A DNA stretch of 43,993 nt from Gluconobacter aidae (GCF_009547075.1 NZ_WIPH01000021.1:1-43993), one strand, 5' to 3'; numbered from the stretch's first letter, positions 1 to 10,300 are shown. Made by a program: numbers and translations. Notes: generated from the sequence alone by a model not told the origin.

Positions 1-29
1 CCCTCCACCTGCATGCGTGGTGCTGTCAT
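1..29 (-). CDS. possible start of the next gene after ispE (cut by window edge)
   Basis: On the minus strand an ATG at 29 is preceded by an AAGG-like ribosome binding site about a dozen bases upstream and opens a frame (MTAPRMQVEG) that runs off the window. It begins 35 bases after the ispE stop, a spacing that suits a further gene of the same operon. Only about nine codons are visible, so no function can be given and it may be chance. Confidence 0.25.
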
Positions 30-64
30 GACGTTCGTCGCCTTTCTGCCCGGTTGCGTTGTGA

Positions 65-994
65 TCAGGTGGAAGTCCCAGTGTGGTGGAAGCCGCCAGC
101 CCATGTCCACCAACCCAGACGTGCGCTCTGTGCACTCAGAACGCGGGCGGCGGCAACGGCGCTTTCGGGGCTGGAGAAAATGCCGAAACATGTGGCGCCC
201 GAACCGCTCATGCGGCTGAGCAGGCAGCCTGGCAGGCTTTCGATCGAGGCCAGGACAGTGCCGATGACAGGGCATTGTGACAGGGCCGGGGCCTGAAGAT
301 CGTTCGTGGTCGCGTTCAGATCGACCACCATCTCGTGGACCGTGTTCCAGCGATCAGGCAGAAACGGTTCGGGACGTTCAACAATACCGCCCCCCGCAGC
401 GAAGGCCCGGAAAACATCCGGTGTCGAGACACCGACACCGGGATTGACCAGCAGGAGACCGGCATCTGGCAGGAGCGGAGCGGGGGCGAGGATTTCTCCA
501 ATACCCTGCATCCGGGCTGGGCGCTGGGCGACGCAGACGGGGACATCCGCTCCCAGTGTTTCGGCAATCGGAAAGAGGGCGGCCTGATCGACATTCCATT
601 CCCGCGCCAGCAGACGCAATGTTGCGGCGGCGTCAGCCGACCCGCCACCGATACCGGATGAGACGGGCAGGTTCTTTTGCAGTTCCAGATGAAAGGATTC
701 AGTCAGGCCGCCAATCGTGGTGCCGGCCTGGGCCTGAAGGGCGCGGGCGGCGCGGAGCACGAGATTCTGGTCGTCCGCTTCAAGGCCCCGTCCAAACGGC
801 CCGTCGATCGTCAGCGACATGCTGTCGCTTGGAGCGGTGAGTGTGACGCGGTCTGCGGCTCCTGCAAACACGGCAAGACTGTCGAGCAGGTGATAGCCAT
901 CATCGCGGCGGCCAGTGATGTGCAGGAACAGGTTGATCTTGGCGTGCGCCGTAGTCTGCGGGGCGGTGGAAGAGATTATGTCTGGCAAGGTCAT
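65..994 (-). CDS. ispE: 4-diphosphocytidyl-2-C-methyl-D-erythritol kinase IspE
   Basis: IspE phosphorylates the 2-hydroxyl of CDP-methylerythritol with ATP in the non-mevalonate isoprenoid pathway, in the cytoplasm. The 309-residue protein has the GHMP-kinase signatures: an N-terminal [18 protein letters not shown] segment, the glycine-rich ATP loop [15 protein letters not shown], and a late [12 protein letters not shown] motif. The open frame extends further upstream, but I chose the ATG at 994 because it gives the family length and overlaps the stop of the preceding TPR gene as ATGA, the usual sign of translational coupling. The extra upstream residues would lie inside the TPR gene and show no family similarity. 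Confidence 0.95.
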   Translation of the reverse strand: MTLPDIISSTAPQTTAHAKINLFLHITGRRDDGYHLLDSLAVFAGAADRVTLTAPSDSMSLTIDGPFGRGLEADDQNLVLRAARALQAQAGTTIGGLTESFHLELQKNLPVSSGIGGGSADAAATLRLLAREWNVDQAALFPIAETLGADVPVCVAQRPARMQGIGEILAPAPLLPDAGLLLVNPGVGVSTPDVFRAFAAGGGIVERPEPFLPDRWNTVHEMVVDLNATTNDLQAPALSQCPVIGTVLASIESLPGCLLSRMSGSGATCFGIFSSPESAVAAARVLSAQSARLGWWTWAGGFHHTGTST

Positions 995-2766
995 TGTTTC
1001 TGTTCGAAAGCTGCGAGATGGGGGCCGCCCTTCTGGAGCGCCTGCACCAGAAGGGCGCGATCCTGCGGCTGGGGGCTGTCGTCCAGGGACTGGTTCCACT
1101 GGTCCTGTGCCTCGGTATGCCGTCCGAGATACCAGTAGGCAACGCCGAGATGGTAGCCGATTTCAGCATCGCCGGGCGCATGTTCCGCGGCCTGCACGAG
1201 GATGGGGAGCGCGGTTTTGATATCCGCGCGATATTTGAGCAGGGCCCAGGCATAGCTGTCCTGGATGGAGGCATCAGTCGGCTGGAGATCGACGGCCTTT
1301 TTCAGCATGGCAAGGGCCTGAGCCTGATCGGCGTCATGCTCGATATTGGCATAGCCCACGAAATTGAGCACTTCGGGCTGGTCGGGAGCAAGTTGCAGCG
1401 CATGCTTCATGTCATCCTGAACCATCGACCAGTTGCCGCTTTCTTCCGCCGCCATCGCGCGACCGAGCAGGATGGGCCACAGGATCTCCTTGCGGGGCGG
1501 GGAAGCCTTGAGGGCGCGGGTATAGAGATCAATGGCCTGCGTATGATTGCCGCGCTGGTCTTCGACTTCCGCAAGCTGGATCAGGAACTCGGGATTATCG
1601 GGACGCAGGGCAAGGGCGCGATGCAGGGCATCCGCTTCCTGCTCGAGGTCGCCCGAGCGCAGGGCCAGGTTGATGCGTTCCTGGGCGGCCAGGGCGGCGA
1701 GGGGATCGGAAGGCGGGATGCCATCCAGTTCAGCCAGCCCGCTGGAGATCTGGTTGGCTTCCCGAAAGGTGTCGGCCAGAAAGATTCGCGCGATTGTCAG
1801 GCCGGGATCAAGAAAAATGGCCTGTTGCAGGGCGATGATGGCCGGGTCCCGCGGAATGCCGTCCTGCTGGATGACATCCGTGATCATAAGGGCGATCTGC
1901 AGGTTGAGAACCGCGCCCCCAAGGGCCGGGCTCGGGCTCTTCAGATGCGGAAGGCTGTGCTGGATCGGGCCGATGACGAGAGAGGCCAGAGGAGAGGTCA
2001 CGCCGAGGGCTGCGACGGTGTCATCGGCGTCCTTGTGACGGCCATGGCGTTCGAGCCAGCTCCCATAGAGCTGTGCATAGAGGATCTGAAGTGTGAGCGG
2101 GTCGCCGGAGGCATTTCCCGTCCGGTGATAAAGCTGTCCCGCCAGCTGCGGGGTGGGAAGGGATTCCGCGATCATGGCCGCATGCAGAAGATACAGTCTG
2201 CGGGTCGCGGGCTGGGCTGCCGCTTCTCCCAGCAGATTCAGGGCCTTGTCGACATGTCCCTCGGCTGCAAGGCTCCAGGCCATGAGAGTGGGGGCCGCAA
2301 TGGCGACGAGCGGACCGTGATGGGGGCTGCGGGTCAGGATACGGCGCATTTCGGCCCAGTCCTGACGGGCAAAGGCATCCTGCGCGAGAATGAGGGTCCC
2401 GATATCGCTGCCGACGTCATGATCGGGGAGTGCATTGGCGAGTCTGACAGCCTCGGCCTGTTTCCCGGCCATCGCGGCGTAACGCAGGGCATCGTGCTGC
2501 AACCGGAGATTGTGCGGGGCGAGGGGCAGGGCATGCGAAAGCGCCAGATTGGCGGCGGAAACGTCTCCGCGCTCCATCATGACGGTCGCGGCCATCATCC
2601 AGCCGTTCAGGGATTTTTCGGGATTGACGGCCGGCAGCATGGCGGGAGGAACGGCGGCCGCAGCAGGCCCCGTGAGGCAGCCACCCAGCATGAGAGCGGG
2701 AAGCGCCAGACGGAGCGGACGGGAAAAATCCTCGAATGATCTGGGCCAGCCGCGTGTGATCTGCAT
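991..2766 (-). CDS. TPR-repeat lipoprotein
   Basis: This 591-residue protein starts with a lipoprotein signal: a hydrophobic stretch ending LMLGGC, with the lipid-accepting Cys at residue 30. That places it in the periplasm, anchored to a membrane. The rest is mostly alpha-helical tetratricopeptide repeats, clearest in the C-terminal half (for example the [17 protein letters not shown] unit). TPR arrays are protein-binding scaffolds; the partner cannot be read from the sequence. An upstream start at 2868 would bury the signal peptide behind 34 charged residues and overlap the divergent gene, so the ATG at 2766 is preferred, although no strong ribosome binding site is seen. It overlaps ispE by 4 bases, a pairing I recall from other Acetobacteraceae. 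Confidence 0.85.
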   Translation of the reverse strand: MQITRGWPRSFEDFSRPLRLALPALMLGGCLTGPAAAAVPPAMLPAVNPEKSLNGWMMAATVMMERGDVSAANLALSHALPLAPHNLRLQHDALRYAAMAGKQAEAVRLANALPDHDVGSDIGTLILAQDAFARQDWAEMRRILTRSPHHGPLVAIAAPTLMAWSLAAEGHVDKALNLLGEAAAQPATRRLYLLHAAMIAESLPTPQLAGQLYHRTGNASGDPLTLQILYAQLYGSWLERHGRHKDADDTVAALGVTSPLASLVIGPIQHSLPHLKSPSPALGGAVLNLQIALMITDVIQQDGIPRDPAIIALQQAIFLDPGLTIARIFLADTFREANQISSGLAELDGIPPSDPLAALAAQERINLALRSGDLEQEADALHRALALRPDNPEFLIQLAEVEDQRGNHTQAIDLYTRALKASPPRKEILWPILLGRAMAAEESGNWSMVQDDMKHALQLAPDQPEVLNFVGYANIEHDADQAQALAMLKKAVDLQPTDASIQDSYAWALLKYRADIKTALPILVQAAEHAPGDAEIGYHLGVAYWYLGRHTEAQDQWNQSLDDSPQPQDRALLVQALQKGGPHLAAFEQKQ

Positions 2767-2866
2767 AATGGACGAAACTTTAGCCCTCTTGAGGCCTGAC
2801 GCCAACCGCTCCTCCTTTTTTGGAGGGCAGGGCTTCCGGCCCGGAGGCAACCAGAACGGATAGATC

Positions 2867-3724
2867 ATGACGCCCCAGCCGGTTGTGAGCCGGGCCGAAC
2901 TTCTGGCCGCGCTCCAGCTTCAGTATGAATGGGGAGCCGACGAGGCTCTGTGCGAACTGCCCGTGGACCGTCTCTCCGAGGCGGCTCCCCGTTTATCCTC
3001 CGCCAGGCAGCCGAGCGCGATGGTGGGGCGGCAGGCGACCGCGGGGTCCTTCCGGGAGACCGGGCGCGAGGAAGGGAATGCTGCGCGTCAGGCCGGAGCC
3101 AGGATCACCGGAATGGCAGCGGGGAGCCTCTCCACGCAGGCGCTGGAGAAGGCCCCTGATCTTCCGGCCCTGATGCGGCTGACAGAGGCCCCGGACGACC
3201 TGTTTCTGGCCCGGACTGCCACGCATCGGCTGGAACCGGTCTTCGTGGAGGACGCACCCTTCATGCTGATCGGCGAGGCCCCCGACGCGGATGAGGACCG
3301 GTCCGGCACGCTCTTTGCCGGCGAGGCTGGGTCGCTTCTGGAGAAGATGCTCCGGTCAGCCGGTCTGGAGCGGGGGCAGATTTCCATGGCGCCGGCCCTG
3401 CCGTGGCGACCGCCGGGCGGCCGGACTCCGAGCGATACGGAGATGCAGGCCTGCCACCCACTCCTGCTGCGGACGATTGCCCTGTGTCGACCCCGCTTTC
3501 TGGTGACGATGGGCGTGACGCCTCTGAAGATGCTGCTGGGGCCGGATGCGGCTGTCGGAAGATTGCGCGGGAAGTGGACGGAGGTTCTGGTTCCCGGGCT
3601 TGCGACTCCGGTTCCGCTTCTGCCGATGCGACACCCCCTTCAATTACGGGCCAGTGCGGCTGCGCGGCGGAATGCGTGGCAGGATCTGCTGATTCTGATG
3701 GAGAAACTGGCTCCGGAGGGATGA
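2867..3724 (+). CDS. uracil-DNA glycosylase family 4-like protein
   Basis: Family 4 glycosylases remove uracil from DNA in base-excision repair. This 285-residue protein shows the family order: GEAP followed by an acidic DADED run (136-144), an FAGEAGSLLEKML segment, PWRPPGGRTP (around 179-188), the ACHPLLLRTI helix (Cys196), and a C-terminal MRHPLQLR motif in the catalytic-His position. The usual GEAPG has become GEAPD (Asp140). The iron-sulfur cysteines of the thermophilic enzymes are largely absent: Trp180 stands where the Cys of CRPPGNR would be, and the N-terminal CxxC is missing. As I recall, the Trp is normal for the alphaproteobacterial branch. About 100 residues of low-complexity linker separate the N-terminal helix from the core. 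It is divergent from the TPR gene with a 100-base gap. Confidence 0.8.
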   Translation: MTPQPVVSRAELLAALQLQYEWGADEALCELPVDRLSEAAPRLSSARQPSAMVGRQATAGSFRETGREEGNAARQAGARITGMAAGSLSTQALEKAPDLPALMRLTEAPDDLFLARTATHRLEPVFVEDAPFMLIGEAPDADEDRSGTLFAGEAGSLLEKMLRSAGLERGQISMAPALPWRPPGGRTPSDTEMQACHPLLLRTIALCRPRFLVTMGVTPLKMLLGPDAAVGRLRGKWTEVLVPGLATPVPLLPMRHPLQLRASAAARRNAWQDLLILMEKLAPEG

Positions 3725-3752
3725 GGACCAAACCGGTACAAATGGCATCCTT

Positions 3753-3832
3753 AAAAAACTTCGGAAAAACGCAAAAAAACGCGCCAGAACAGGTGTTTGC
3801 CACTGGATTGTTTTGAGGTTGGGTTGTATCAT
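3753..3832 (+). promoter_or_regulatory. phased A-tracts and candidate promoter of the transglycosylase gene
   Basis: Three A-tracts (A6 at 3753, A5 at 3765, A7 at 3773) are spaced 9-12 bases centre to centre, the phasing that bends DNA. They lie upstream of a TATCAT hexamer at 3827-3832 (5 of 6 to the -10 consensus), with a weak TGGATT 17 bases before it. The next gene starts at 3907. The promoter assignment is inference. Confidence 0.3.
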
Positions 3833-3885
3833 TGCTCAGTCCAAGGTTATGTGAAACTTAACAAGTTCTTGCCAACGGCCTGCAA

Positions 3886-3903
3886 AGCGGGTAGCAACCC
3901 GCT
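3886..3903 (+). other. hairpin just before the transglycosylase start codon
   Basis: AGCGGGT (3886-3892) and ACCCGCT (3897-3903) are perfect complements around a 4-base AGCA loop. The start codon follows at 3907, so the hairpin covers the place where a ribosome binding site should be, and no purine-rich site is seen outside it. It may limit translation, or the true mRNA leader may be short. Confidence 0.5.
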
Positions 3904-3906
3904 GCT

Positions 3907-5871
3907 ATGCGAAGGACAACCCCTTTCATTTCTGGCAGTAACGCACGGGCCCTGCTCGTTAGCGTGCTGATTCTGGCCGGTGGCTCACTGTCTCCGGCGC
4001 GCGCGGAAAACACACGAGAACTCCCCCCTCAACCGGAACGGGTGGGAGATGAGACTGCGTTTGCCGAAGCCCGTCCGTCTCTGGGCGGGGACGGCATTGT
4101 ATCGCTTCCCCATCCGCTGACCGCTGCAATGGCCAGCCGCTACCGGCTGATCTTTCAGGCCCAGCGGGAAGGCAACGCCCGGTCCGTTCAGGACCAGATG
4201 CGTCTGGTGACGGATCATGTCCTGCTGCCGGATGTTCTGGCCGAGCGTTATCTGGCGCCGGGTGCTCATCCCGCCGTCGAACAGCTCCGGGAATGGCTGC
4301 ATGACTATGCCTCCCAGCCCGATGCCGCCAGTATTCAGGCCCTGCTGCTGAAAATCGCGCTTCCGGGAACGGTGCAGCCGCAGTCCTTCATCCGTCCTCT
4401 CGCCGCTGATGCGCGGGCTGAAGACGTGAAGGGCACATCGGCCCCCGCTGACCCTCTTCTTCATGCCTTCGTGCGCAATCCGCTTCTGGACCGGACGGTT
4501 CAGGAGCGCGTGCTTTCTGGTGTGCGGGGGGCGGAAAGCGCGCTGCATCTTGTGGATATCACGCCGGGTATGACAGCGCCTTATGCCGCCCAGCTTTACG
4601 GTGAAGTGGCCCTCGGGCTGCTGTCCCAGGGCGAAACTCTTCTGGCCCTGCGGCATGGCAGCGCGGGATTTGCCCGTGGCAACAGTCAGGTCGGGCTGCC
4701 CGCCTATGTCGCGGGTCTAGCGGCCTGGCGTGAAGGCCATATCGAGGCGGCCTACGACCTGTTCCAGTCCGCCGCCAACGCACCCGTCACGTCGGTGGAA
4801 CTGCGTGCGGCCGCTGCCTTCTGGGCGGCGCGGACCGAAGGGCGGCGTCATGACATGGCGGGCTATGTAAAGTGGCTGCATCGCGCGGCCACTCATCATG
4901 AGACATTCTACGGGATTCTGGCGTCCCGGACGCTTGAACTTGGACGACATGGTCATGCGCGTCTCCCGGGCGGGAATGTGGAAATCACCCTGCACGATCC
5001 GGTGCCCGTCCTCGCAGAAATTGACGTCGAGGCGGTCAGCGCTCTTCCGCAGGGGCGTCAGCTCTTCGCACTGTTGCAGGTCGGCGAGCGGATGCGGGCC
5101 GAGAACCTGATCCGGCGGATGTGGATCGACGTCGCAGATGACAGCGCACGGTCACGCTCGCTTCAGCTCGTGGCGCAGGCGGCGGGTTACGAGGATCTGT
5201 CCGAACAGCTCGCATCCCTCATCATGCATCAGGAATCGCGGGTCACGAAGCCGACACCCCTTCCCCTGCCGTCTTTGAAGCCCAGCCATGGCTTCCGGAT
5301 GAACCCTGCGCTGGTGTATGCGCTGACGCGGGTGGAATCCAATTTCGATCCGTCGGCAACATCGGGGGCCGGAGCGCATGGCCTGATGCAGATCCGCCCC
5401 GTAACGGCAAGTTTCGTCACCGCATCGCACATGACCTATGATTCACACGGCGTTGCGGTGATCCCGGTCGCTCCGGACATGGTCAGCCGTCTGCACAATC
5501 CGTCCTCCAATCTGGAAATCGGACAGCTCTATGTGCTGTATCTGGCGAACCAGTCCAGCCGGATTGCGACGGTCACGCCGCCCGAGGGTGGCGACCTGGT
5601 CCGGGTTCTGGCATCCTATAATGCCGGACCGGGTGCCATTGCCCGCTGGGAAGGCGCGCAGAAGGCGGATATGCACGATCCGCTGTTCTTTATGGAAACG
5701 CTCCCCAATGGTGAAACGCGGGATTATGTTCATCGCGCTCTGACCTACACCTGGCTTTACGCGCACCGTATGGGGCTGCCGTCTCCGTCTCTGAAGGCGC
5801 TGACGCGGTCCGAATGGCCCTCCTTCGGGGAAGAGCAGGCTATGGCGCATGAGCGCATGGCGCTCAACTGA
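3907..5871 (+). CDS. slt: soluble lytic murein transglycosylase (Slt70-like)
   Basis: The enzyme cleaves the MurNAc-GlcNAc bond of peptidoglycan with formation of 1,6-anhydro-MurNAc, in the periplasm. The 654-residue product has a Sec signal peptide ending near residue 36 (SPARA/EN), a long alpha-superhelical U/L region, and a C-terminal SLT domain. The catalytic glutamate is Glu477 in RVESNFDPS, followed by GLMQI, NLEIGQLYVLYL, LASYNAGPGA and the closing RDYVHRALTYTWLYAHR. All key motifs are present and the length matches Slt70-type enzymes. The ATG at 3907 is the only Met before the signal peptide; a stable hairpin lies directly upstream. The gene is monocistronic and ends at a strong terminator. 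Confidence 0.93.
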   Translation: MRRTTPFISGSNARALLVSVLILAGGSLSPARAENTRELPPQPERVGDETAFAEARPSLGGDGIVSLPHPLTAAMASRYRLIFQAQREGNARSVQDQMRLVTDHVLLPDVLAERYLAPGAHPAVEQLREWLHDYASQPDAASIQALLLKIALPGTVQPQSFIRPLAADARAEDVKGTSAPADPLLHAFVRNPLLDRTVQERVLSGVRGAESALHLVDITPGMTAPYAAQLYGEVALGLLSQGETLLALRHGSAGFARGNSQVGLPAYVAGLAAWREGHIEAAYDLFQSAANAPVTSVELRAAAAFWAARTEGRRHDMAGYVKWLHRAATHHETFYGILASRTLELGRHGHARLPGGNVEITLHDPVPVLAEIDVEAVSALPQGRQLFALLQVGERMRAENLIRRMWIDVADDSARSRSLQLVAQAAGYEDLSEQLASLIMHQESRVTKPTPLPLPSLKPSHGFRMNPALVYALTRVESNFDPSATSGAGAHGLMQIRPVTASFVTASHMTYDSHGVAVIPVAPDMVSRLHNPSSNLEIGQLYVLYLANQSSRIATVTPPEGGDLVRVLASYNAGPGAIARWEGAQKADMHDPLFFMETLPNGETRDYVHRALTYTWLYAHRMGLPSPSLKALTRSEWPSFGEEQAMAHERMALN

Positions 5872-5897
5872 CATTTTCAGTCTGATGACATAAAGAA

Positions 5898-5927
5898 AAA
5901 GCCCGGCACTTAAGCCGGGCTTTTTTT
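5898..5927. terminator. bidirectional intrinsic terminator
   Basis: AAAGCCCGGC (5898-5907) pairs perfectly with GCCGGGCTTT (5914-5923) around a 6-base loop. It is flanked by A-rich sequence on the left and a run of seven T on the right. It serves the transglycosylase gene on plus and the YqaA gene on minus. Confidence 0.92.
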
Positions 5928-5946
5928 GTGTTGGTGCGCCGGCCTC

Positions 5947-6525
5947 TCAGAGGAACTCGATCAGCGCGATACCGCCTGCGATCAGGATCAGGGCACCAAA
6001 CAGGACGAGCGCCAGACGTTTTTCGATAAAATCGCGGATGGGCTCTCCAAAAGCGCGGAGAAGGGCGGCTTCGAGAAAGAAGCGTGCGCCCCGGGTAACG
6101 ATGCTGGCGGCGATGAACGGAAGCAGCGGGAAGTGCGCCGCGCCTGCCGCCAGCGTGACGAATTTGTAAGGCAGCGGGGTCAGACCCTTGGCGAGGATGA
6201 TCCAGACGCCGTAATGGCGAAACATGGCCTCAAGATTCAGGATGCGCTGATCCGCGTGATAGAAATGCGCGATTGGCATGCCGAGATGTTCCATGAGGAA
6301 CGCGCCGAGAACCCAGCCGATCAACCCGCCAGCGACACTGGCCGCTGTACAGACGGAGGCCAGGAACCACGCTCGTTCACGCCTGGCGAGCAGCATGGGC
6401 ACGAGCATCAGGTCTACCGGAAGCGGAAAAACCGAGGCCTCAGCCATCGCGACAAGGATCAGCCACCACACGGCGCGCGGAGACGCCGCCAGTTCGGTAA
6501 TGCGCGTGTACAGCAATGTCAGCAT
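5947..6525 (-). CDS. YqaA-family (DedA/SNARE-associated-like) membrane protein
   Basis: This 192-residue inner-membrane protein carries the YqaA-type features: the EASVFPLPVD re-entrant segment near residue 30, several hydrophobic spans, and a C-terminal RFFLEAALLRAFGEPI block followed by a last membrane span. Relatives in the DedA/VTT superfamily are linked to lipid movement and membrane homeostasis, but the substrate of the YqaA branch is not settled. The frame extends upstream to 6621, but those 32 residues are polar and not family-like; the ATG at 6525 has an AGGA site about 13 bases before it. The gene is divergent from the cytochrome b561 gene and shares the terminator at 5898-5927. Confidence 0.85.
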   Translation of the reverse strand: MLTLLYTRITELAASPRAVWWLILVAMAEASVFPLPVDLMLVPMLLARRERAWFLASVCTAASVAGGLIGWVLGAFLMEHLGMPIAHFYHADQRILNLEAMFRHYGVWIILAKGLTPLPYKFVTLAAGAAHFPLLPFIAASIVTRGARFFLEAALLRAFGEPIRDFIEKRLALVLFGALILIAGGIALIEFL

Positions 6526-6670
6526 GGCGGTCGGGTATTCCTGTGAAAGCGTGCAGCCTGTCCTAGCCGTCCTGCGCACGCTTGAAAATCCGTAACTCCG
6601 CGCAACGTGTGTTCCGGCCATGGAACGGGTTATAGAAGGCGGAACCGTTCTTCAGGAGTGCTGCCGTCTC

Positions 6671-7219
6671 ATGGACAAGACCCTTCCGCCGTTCCAGCGA
6701 TATTCCCTTGTAGCCAGGATATTTCACTGGAGCATGGCGGCGATCATTATTCCCCTGTGGCTTCTCGGGTTTTATGTGGGGCGGATCATGCCGCATGCGG
6801 CAACCCCGCAGAAGGCGCTCCTGCTGCTGATCCACAAGGAAATCGGGCCGTTCATCATTGTCCTGACGGTTCTGCGGCTTGTCTGGCGGGCGACGCATCG
6901 GCCGCCCGCACTGTCGTCGGACATTCCGGAAGAAGAGCGTCTGGCGGTGCAGGTCGGGCATTTTGCGCTTTATGCGATGATGCTGGTGGTGCCGCTGACG
7001 GGATGGGTTCGGAGTTCGGTGCATGGGTTGCCGATCCCCATGATGTGGGTCGTCGATCTGCCGCCGCTGGCCCACAAGGCGCCTGTATTTGTACCGCTGG
7101 TGAATGTGTTGCACCAGTTTTCGTCATGGATTCTGGGGGTGCTGATCGCCGGGCACGGCATTGCGGCGCTGCTGCATCGCTATGGTCGCAGGGATACGGT
7201 TATGGACCGGATGCTCTGA
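6671..7219 (+). CDS. cytochrome b561
   Basis: A 182-residue di-heme membrane cytochrome of the bacterial b561 family (CybB-like), which in E. coli takes electrons from superoxide or quinol pools. Four membrane spans are evident. Candidate heme-ligand histidines are in ARIFHWSM (span 1), LLIHKEIG (span 2 start), QVGHFALY and VLHQFSS/AGHGIA (later spans). The frame opens 17 codons earlier, but the ATG at 6671 is preceded by AGGAG at 6654-6658 and starts directly with the family's typical YSLVARIFHW region. The gene stands alone, between a divergent YqaA gene and a convergent protease gene. Acetic acid bacteria rely on membrane-bound electron transfer, but no partner dehydrogenase is adjacent. 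Confidence 0.88.
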   Translation: MDKTLPPFQRYSLVARIFHWSMAAIIIPLWLLGFYVGRIMPHAATPQKALLLLIHKEIGPFIIVLTVLRLVWRATHRPPALSSDIPEEERLAVQVGHFALYAMMLVVPLTGWVRSSVHGLPIPMMWVVDLPPLAHKAPVFVPLVNVLHQFSSWILGVLIAGHGIAALLHRYGRRDTVMDRML

Positions 7220-7248
7220 AAACCGGCAGACCATAAAAAAGCCCATAA

Positions 7249-7286
7249 AAAAAGCCCCTGGCCGATCGCTTGGACAGGGGTTTTTT
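7249..7286. terminator. bidirectional intrinsic terminator
   Basis: CCCCTG (7255-7260) pairs with CAGGGG (7275-7280). The stem is extended by an A-run on the left and six T (7281-7286) on the right, around a 14-base loop. It lies between the convergent cytochrome b561 and tricorn-like protease genes. Confidence 0.75.
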
Positions 7287-7304
7287 GTGGGGTGATGCCC
7301 CGGT

Positions 7305-10300
7305 TTACTTCGGGGCGGCGGGCTGCTGGGCCGGGAAGGGAGCCGGTTTCAGAGCTGGGCGTGGATGATCGGCCATATCCTTTCGCAGCCATGTCAGGGC
7401 CGCGTCGAGCTGCTGGTCCTGCCCGTTGAAGGTGGCGACCGGCATGTTCTCGACCTCGATGTCCGGGGAAACACCCTTGTTTTCCACCAGCCACTGTCCG
7501 TTGAGGTCGAAATAGGGATTTTCGGCCGTGCGGGCATTGCCGTTGTCGATCAGGCGGTCCCCGTCAGACAGCCAGACGCCGGCACCCGCCGTGCGCTCGC
7601 CGAGCAGCGGTGCGATATGCAGGGACTTGATGCCCTGAGAGAAGGTCTCGCCGTCCGAATAGGTCATTTCATCGGACAGGACGATCAGGCGCCCCTGGAA
7701 AGACTGCTGCATGTCCACCGAAGGCGCATTGCCATAGCGGCTCCAGAACATCCATGGACGACGCATGAGCTGGGTGAGGACCCAGCTGTCGATATTGCCG
7801 CCCGTATTGCCACGGACGTCCACAATCAGGCCGTCCTTGTCGATATTGGCGTAGAACTCACGGGCGAAGGCTTCCATGTCGTCACCGACCATGGACTGAA
7901 GATGCAGATAGCCGATGCGTCCGTGGCTGGCGCGATCGACGACATCCGCACGGCCGACTTCCCAGTCCCGCGCGCGCAGGGCCCGTTCTTTCATGTAAGA
8001 CACGGGCGTTACGATGATTTTGTGCTCCTTTCCGGCGCGCGAGAGCGTCAGGAGAACCTGCTTTCCGGCCTGATCGGCAAGCAGCGAACCCAGATCGGGC
8101 TGCCCCGCCGTGGGCTGTCCGTTGACGGCGACGATAAGGTCTCCGTCACGGGCATCCACACCCGGAGCCGCCAGCGGAGACTGCTGGTCCGGGAGGTCGC
8201 GGTCTCCCTGATAGATATGGTCGATGCGGAAGCCATTGTCTTCATGCGTCAGATGCGCGCCAAGACCCGCAATGAGGCTGGACGCGGGCTGGTCAACGGT
8301 CGTGGGCGCGTGGAGCTGCGAGTGCATGGCGCCGATTTCCGCCACCATCTGGCCGAGCAGATCGTCGAGATCCGCACGGTCCCCGAGGCGGTCCACGAAG
8401 GGGGCGAAATGGGCGCGCACGGCTTTCCAGTCCACGCCGTGCAGGTCGCGGTCATAGTAATGGTCGCGGTGCAGGCGCCAGGCATCCACGAACTCGTCCG
8501 ACCACTCCTGCCCGGGATCGATCCGCAGGCGCAGATGGTCAAGCTCGATCTTCCTGCCGGACAGTTCCTTGGGCTGCTTTTCACCCGCAGGCGTCAGGAG
8601 CAGTTCCGGCGCGCTCTTTCCGCGACGGCTGAGTGTCAGGAGTGTTTTGCCGTCGGGAGTGATATCGAAGCCCGAGATCCTGGCGGCGTAGGTTTCGATC
8701 TTGTGTTCGTTATTGTCGATATGGATCGACTTCAGATCGCCCGGACCATCGCCTGAGCCGGAGCTGTCGATGGTGAACAGATATTCGTCAGAAACGCCGA
8801 GACCACTATAGTCCCCGGCCGGGACGGGCGCCTGATACAGACGTGTCGCAAGGCCGGCCCATTCGATGGCGGGAAGGGGCTTCTTTTTGTCTGTATCCTT
8901 CTTTCTGGCATCCTTTTTGTCGGCGTCGGGCTTCTTGTCCGCCGGGTCCAGTTCGGTGGCGGGCTGGAACGGAAAGCGTTCGCCGGACTGAAGGGCGAGG
9001 GCGTAGATGCCTGTCCGCTTCGGGAAGGCGGGGCCGATATTGCGGTCACCCCAGGGCGAACCATTGGACAGAGAGAAGGTGCGGTCCGAAAGGAACCAGA
9101 GCCATTTCCCGTCCGGTGAGAAGCTCGGCGTATAGGATTCGTAGCGCCCGTCCGTGACCCAGTTCGTCTGGCCGGTGGAGGGAACGTAAAGCGCGATCTG
9201 ACGACGCAGGTTTGCACCACGGGTCCGCACGAAGGCCAGCACATGCCCGTCCGAGGACCATGACAGGGAGTCAAAGACGTTGGTGCCGTCCAACGTGGCG
9301 TTGTCGACGAGCTTATCGGCCTTCGTGGAGAGGTCCGTCAGCCACAGCCGGCCCAGAAGATCGGTATGGGCGGCGTATTTTCCATCCGGCGAGAGCGACA
9401 GGATCACGGGTTCGGTCGGGGAGGGTTGGGTGATGGCCTCACCCTTGTCACTGCCGTCTGCTGCAAAGCGCCACAGAGCGGAATCGCCGTTGACGTCGCT
9501 GAAGGCGATGACGGATTTGCCGTCCGGTGTGATCTGGGCGAGGCGCAGGCGCACATTGTCTGGGGTGGCGAGGACGACGACGCGGCGGGGCGAAGCGCCC
9601 GCGACGACGACATGGCCGCGCATGGTGAAGGTTGCGGTCTCCCCTTTGGGCGAAATTGTTGAGGACGTCAGGAAGCGCGTGGGTTTCTCCAGCCAGTACG
9701 GGCTGCGCGGCAAATTGTCGGAGGTCAGGTCGACCTTGATGGGGGTGGTCTCGCCGCTCGCCAGATTGAAATCGAACAGGTCCGCACCCTTGCGGAAGAC
9801 GATGTGATCGCCGGAAATGGAGGCTTCGAGGATGCTGTAATCCGTGAAATGGGTGAGCTGTTTCGCGTCCGTGCCGTTCGTGGCGAGGCTCCACAGATTG
9901 TAGCGGCCGTTCTCGTCGGAAATGACGATCAGCCGGTCACGCCAGGGCATCGGGCGGATGAGATTGGCCTCATGCGTGCCGATGCGCTCGGCTTCCCTGC
10001 CGTTCTGAAGATCGAAGCGCCAGAGCTGGGACAGGGCTCCGCCGCGATAGGCGCGCATGTGGTCGCCGGTTGTGGCGAGGCCGAAGCGGACGGCATAGAG
10101 CCAGCGTCCGTCCGGGCTGAGGGCGGCATCATTGACGCCGGAGAGCGGGAAGACGTGCTTTGCGCTGGTCTTCGGATCAATGGCGGTGACGGTCTGGGTG
10201 TAATATGGCCCCGTAGCGGCGGGAGCGGCGTAGAGGATGCCGGCATGGGCATCCCAGCCGATGATTTTCAGGCGGGCGACGTTCTCGAAGGTCAGGCGCC

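Noticed and set aside
994-2739. 581-codon open frame on plus opposite the TPR gene
   Set aside because: It is an antisense shadow of the TPR lipoprotein gene, with no ribosome binding site and no domain.
5926-6546. 206-codon open frame on plus opposite the YqaA gene
   Set aside because: It is a highly charged antisense translation that starts inside the terminator region.
7365-8756. 463-codon open frame on plus opposite the tricorn-like gene
   Set aside because: It is an antisense shadow; the minus strand has clear protease and PDZ motifs.
8880-8960. repeat array in the tricorn-like gene
   Set aside because: It is an in-frame low-complexity Lys/Asp linker, not a CRISPR or tandem DNA repeat.
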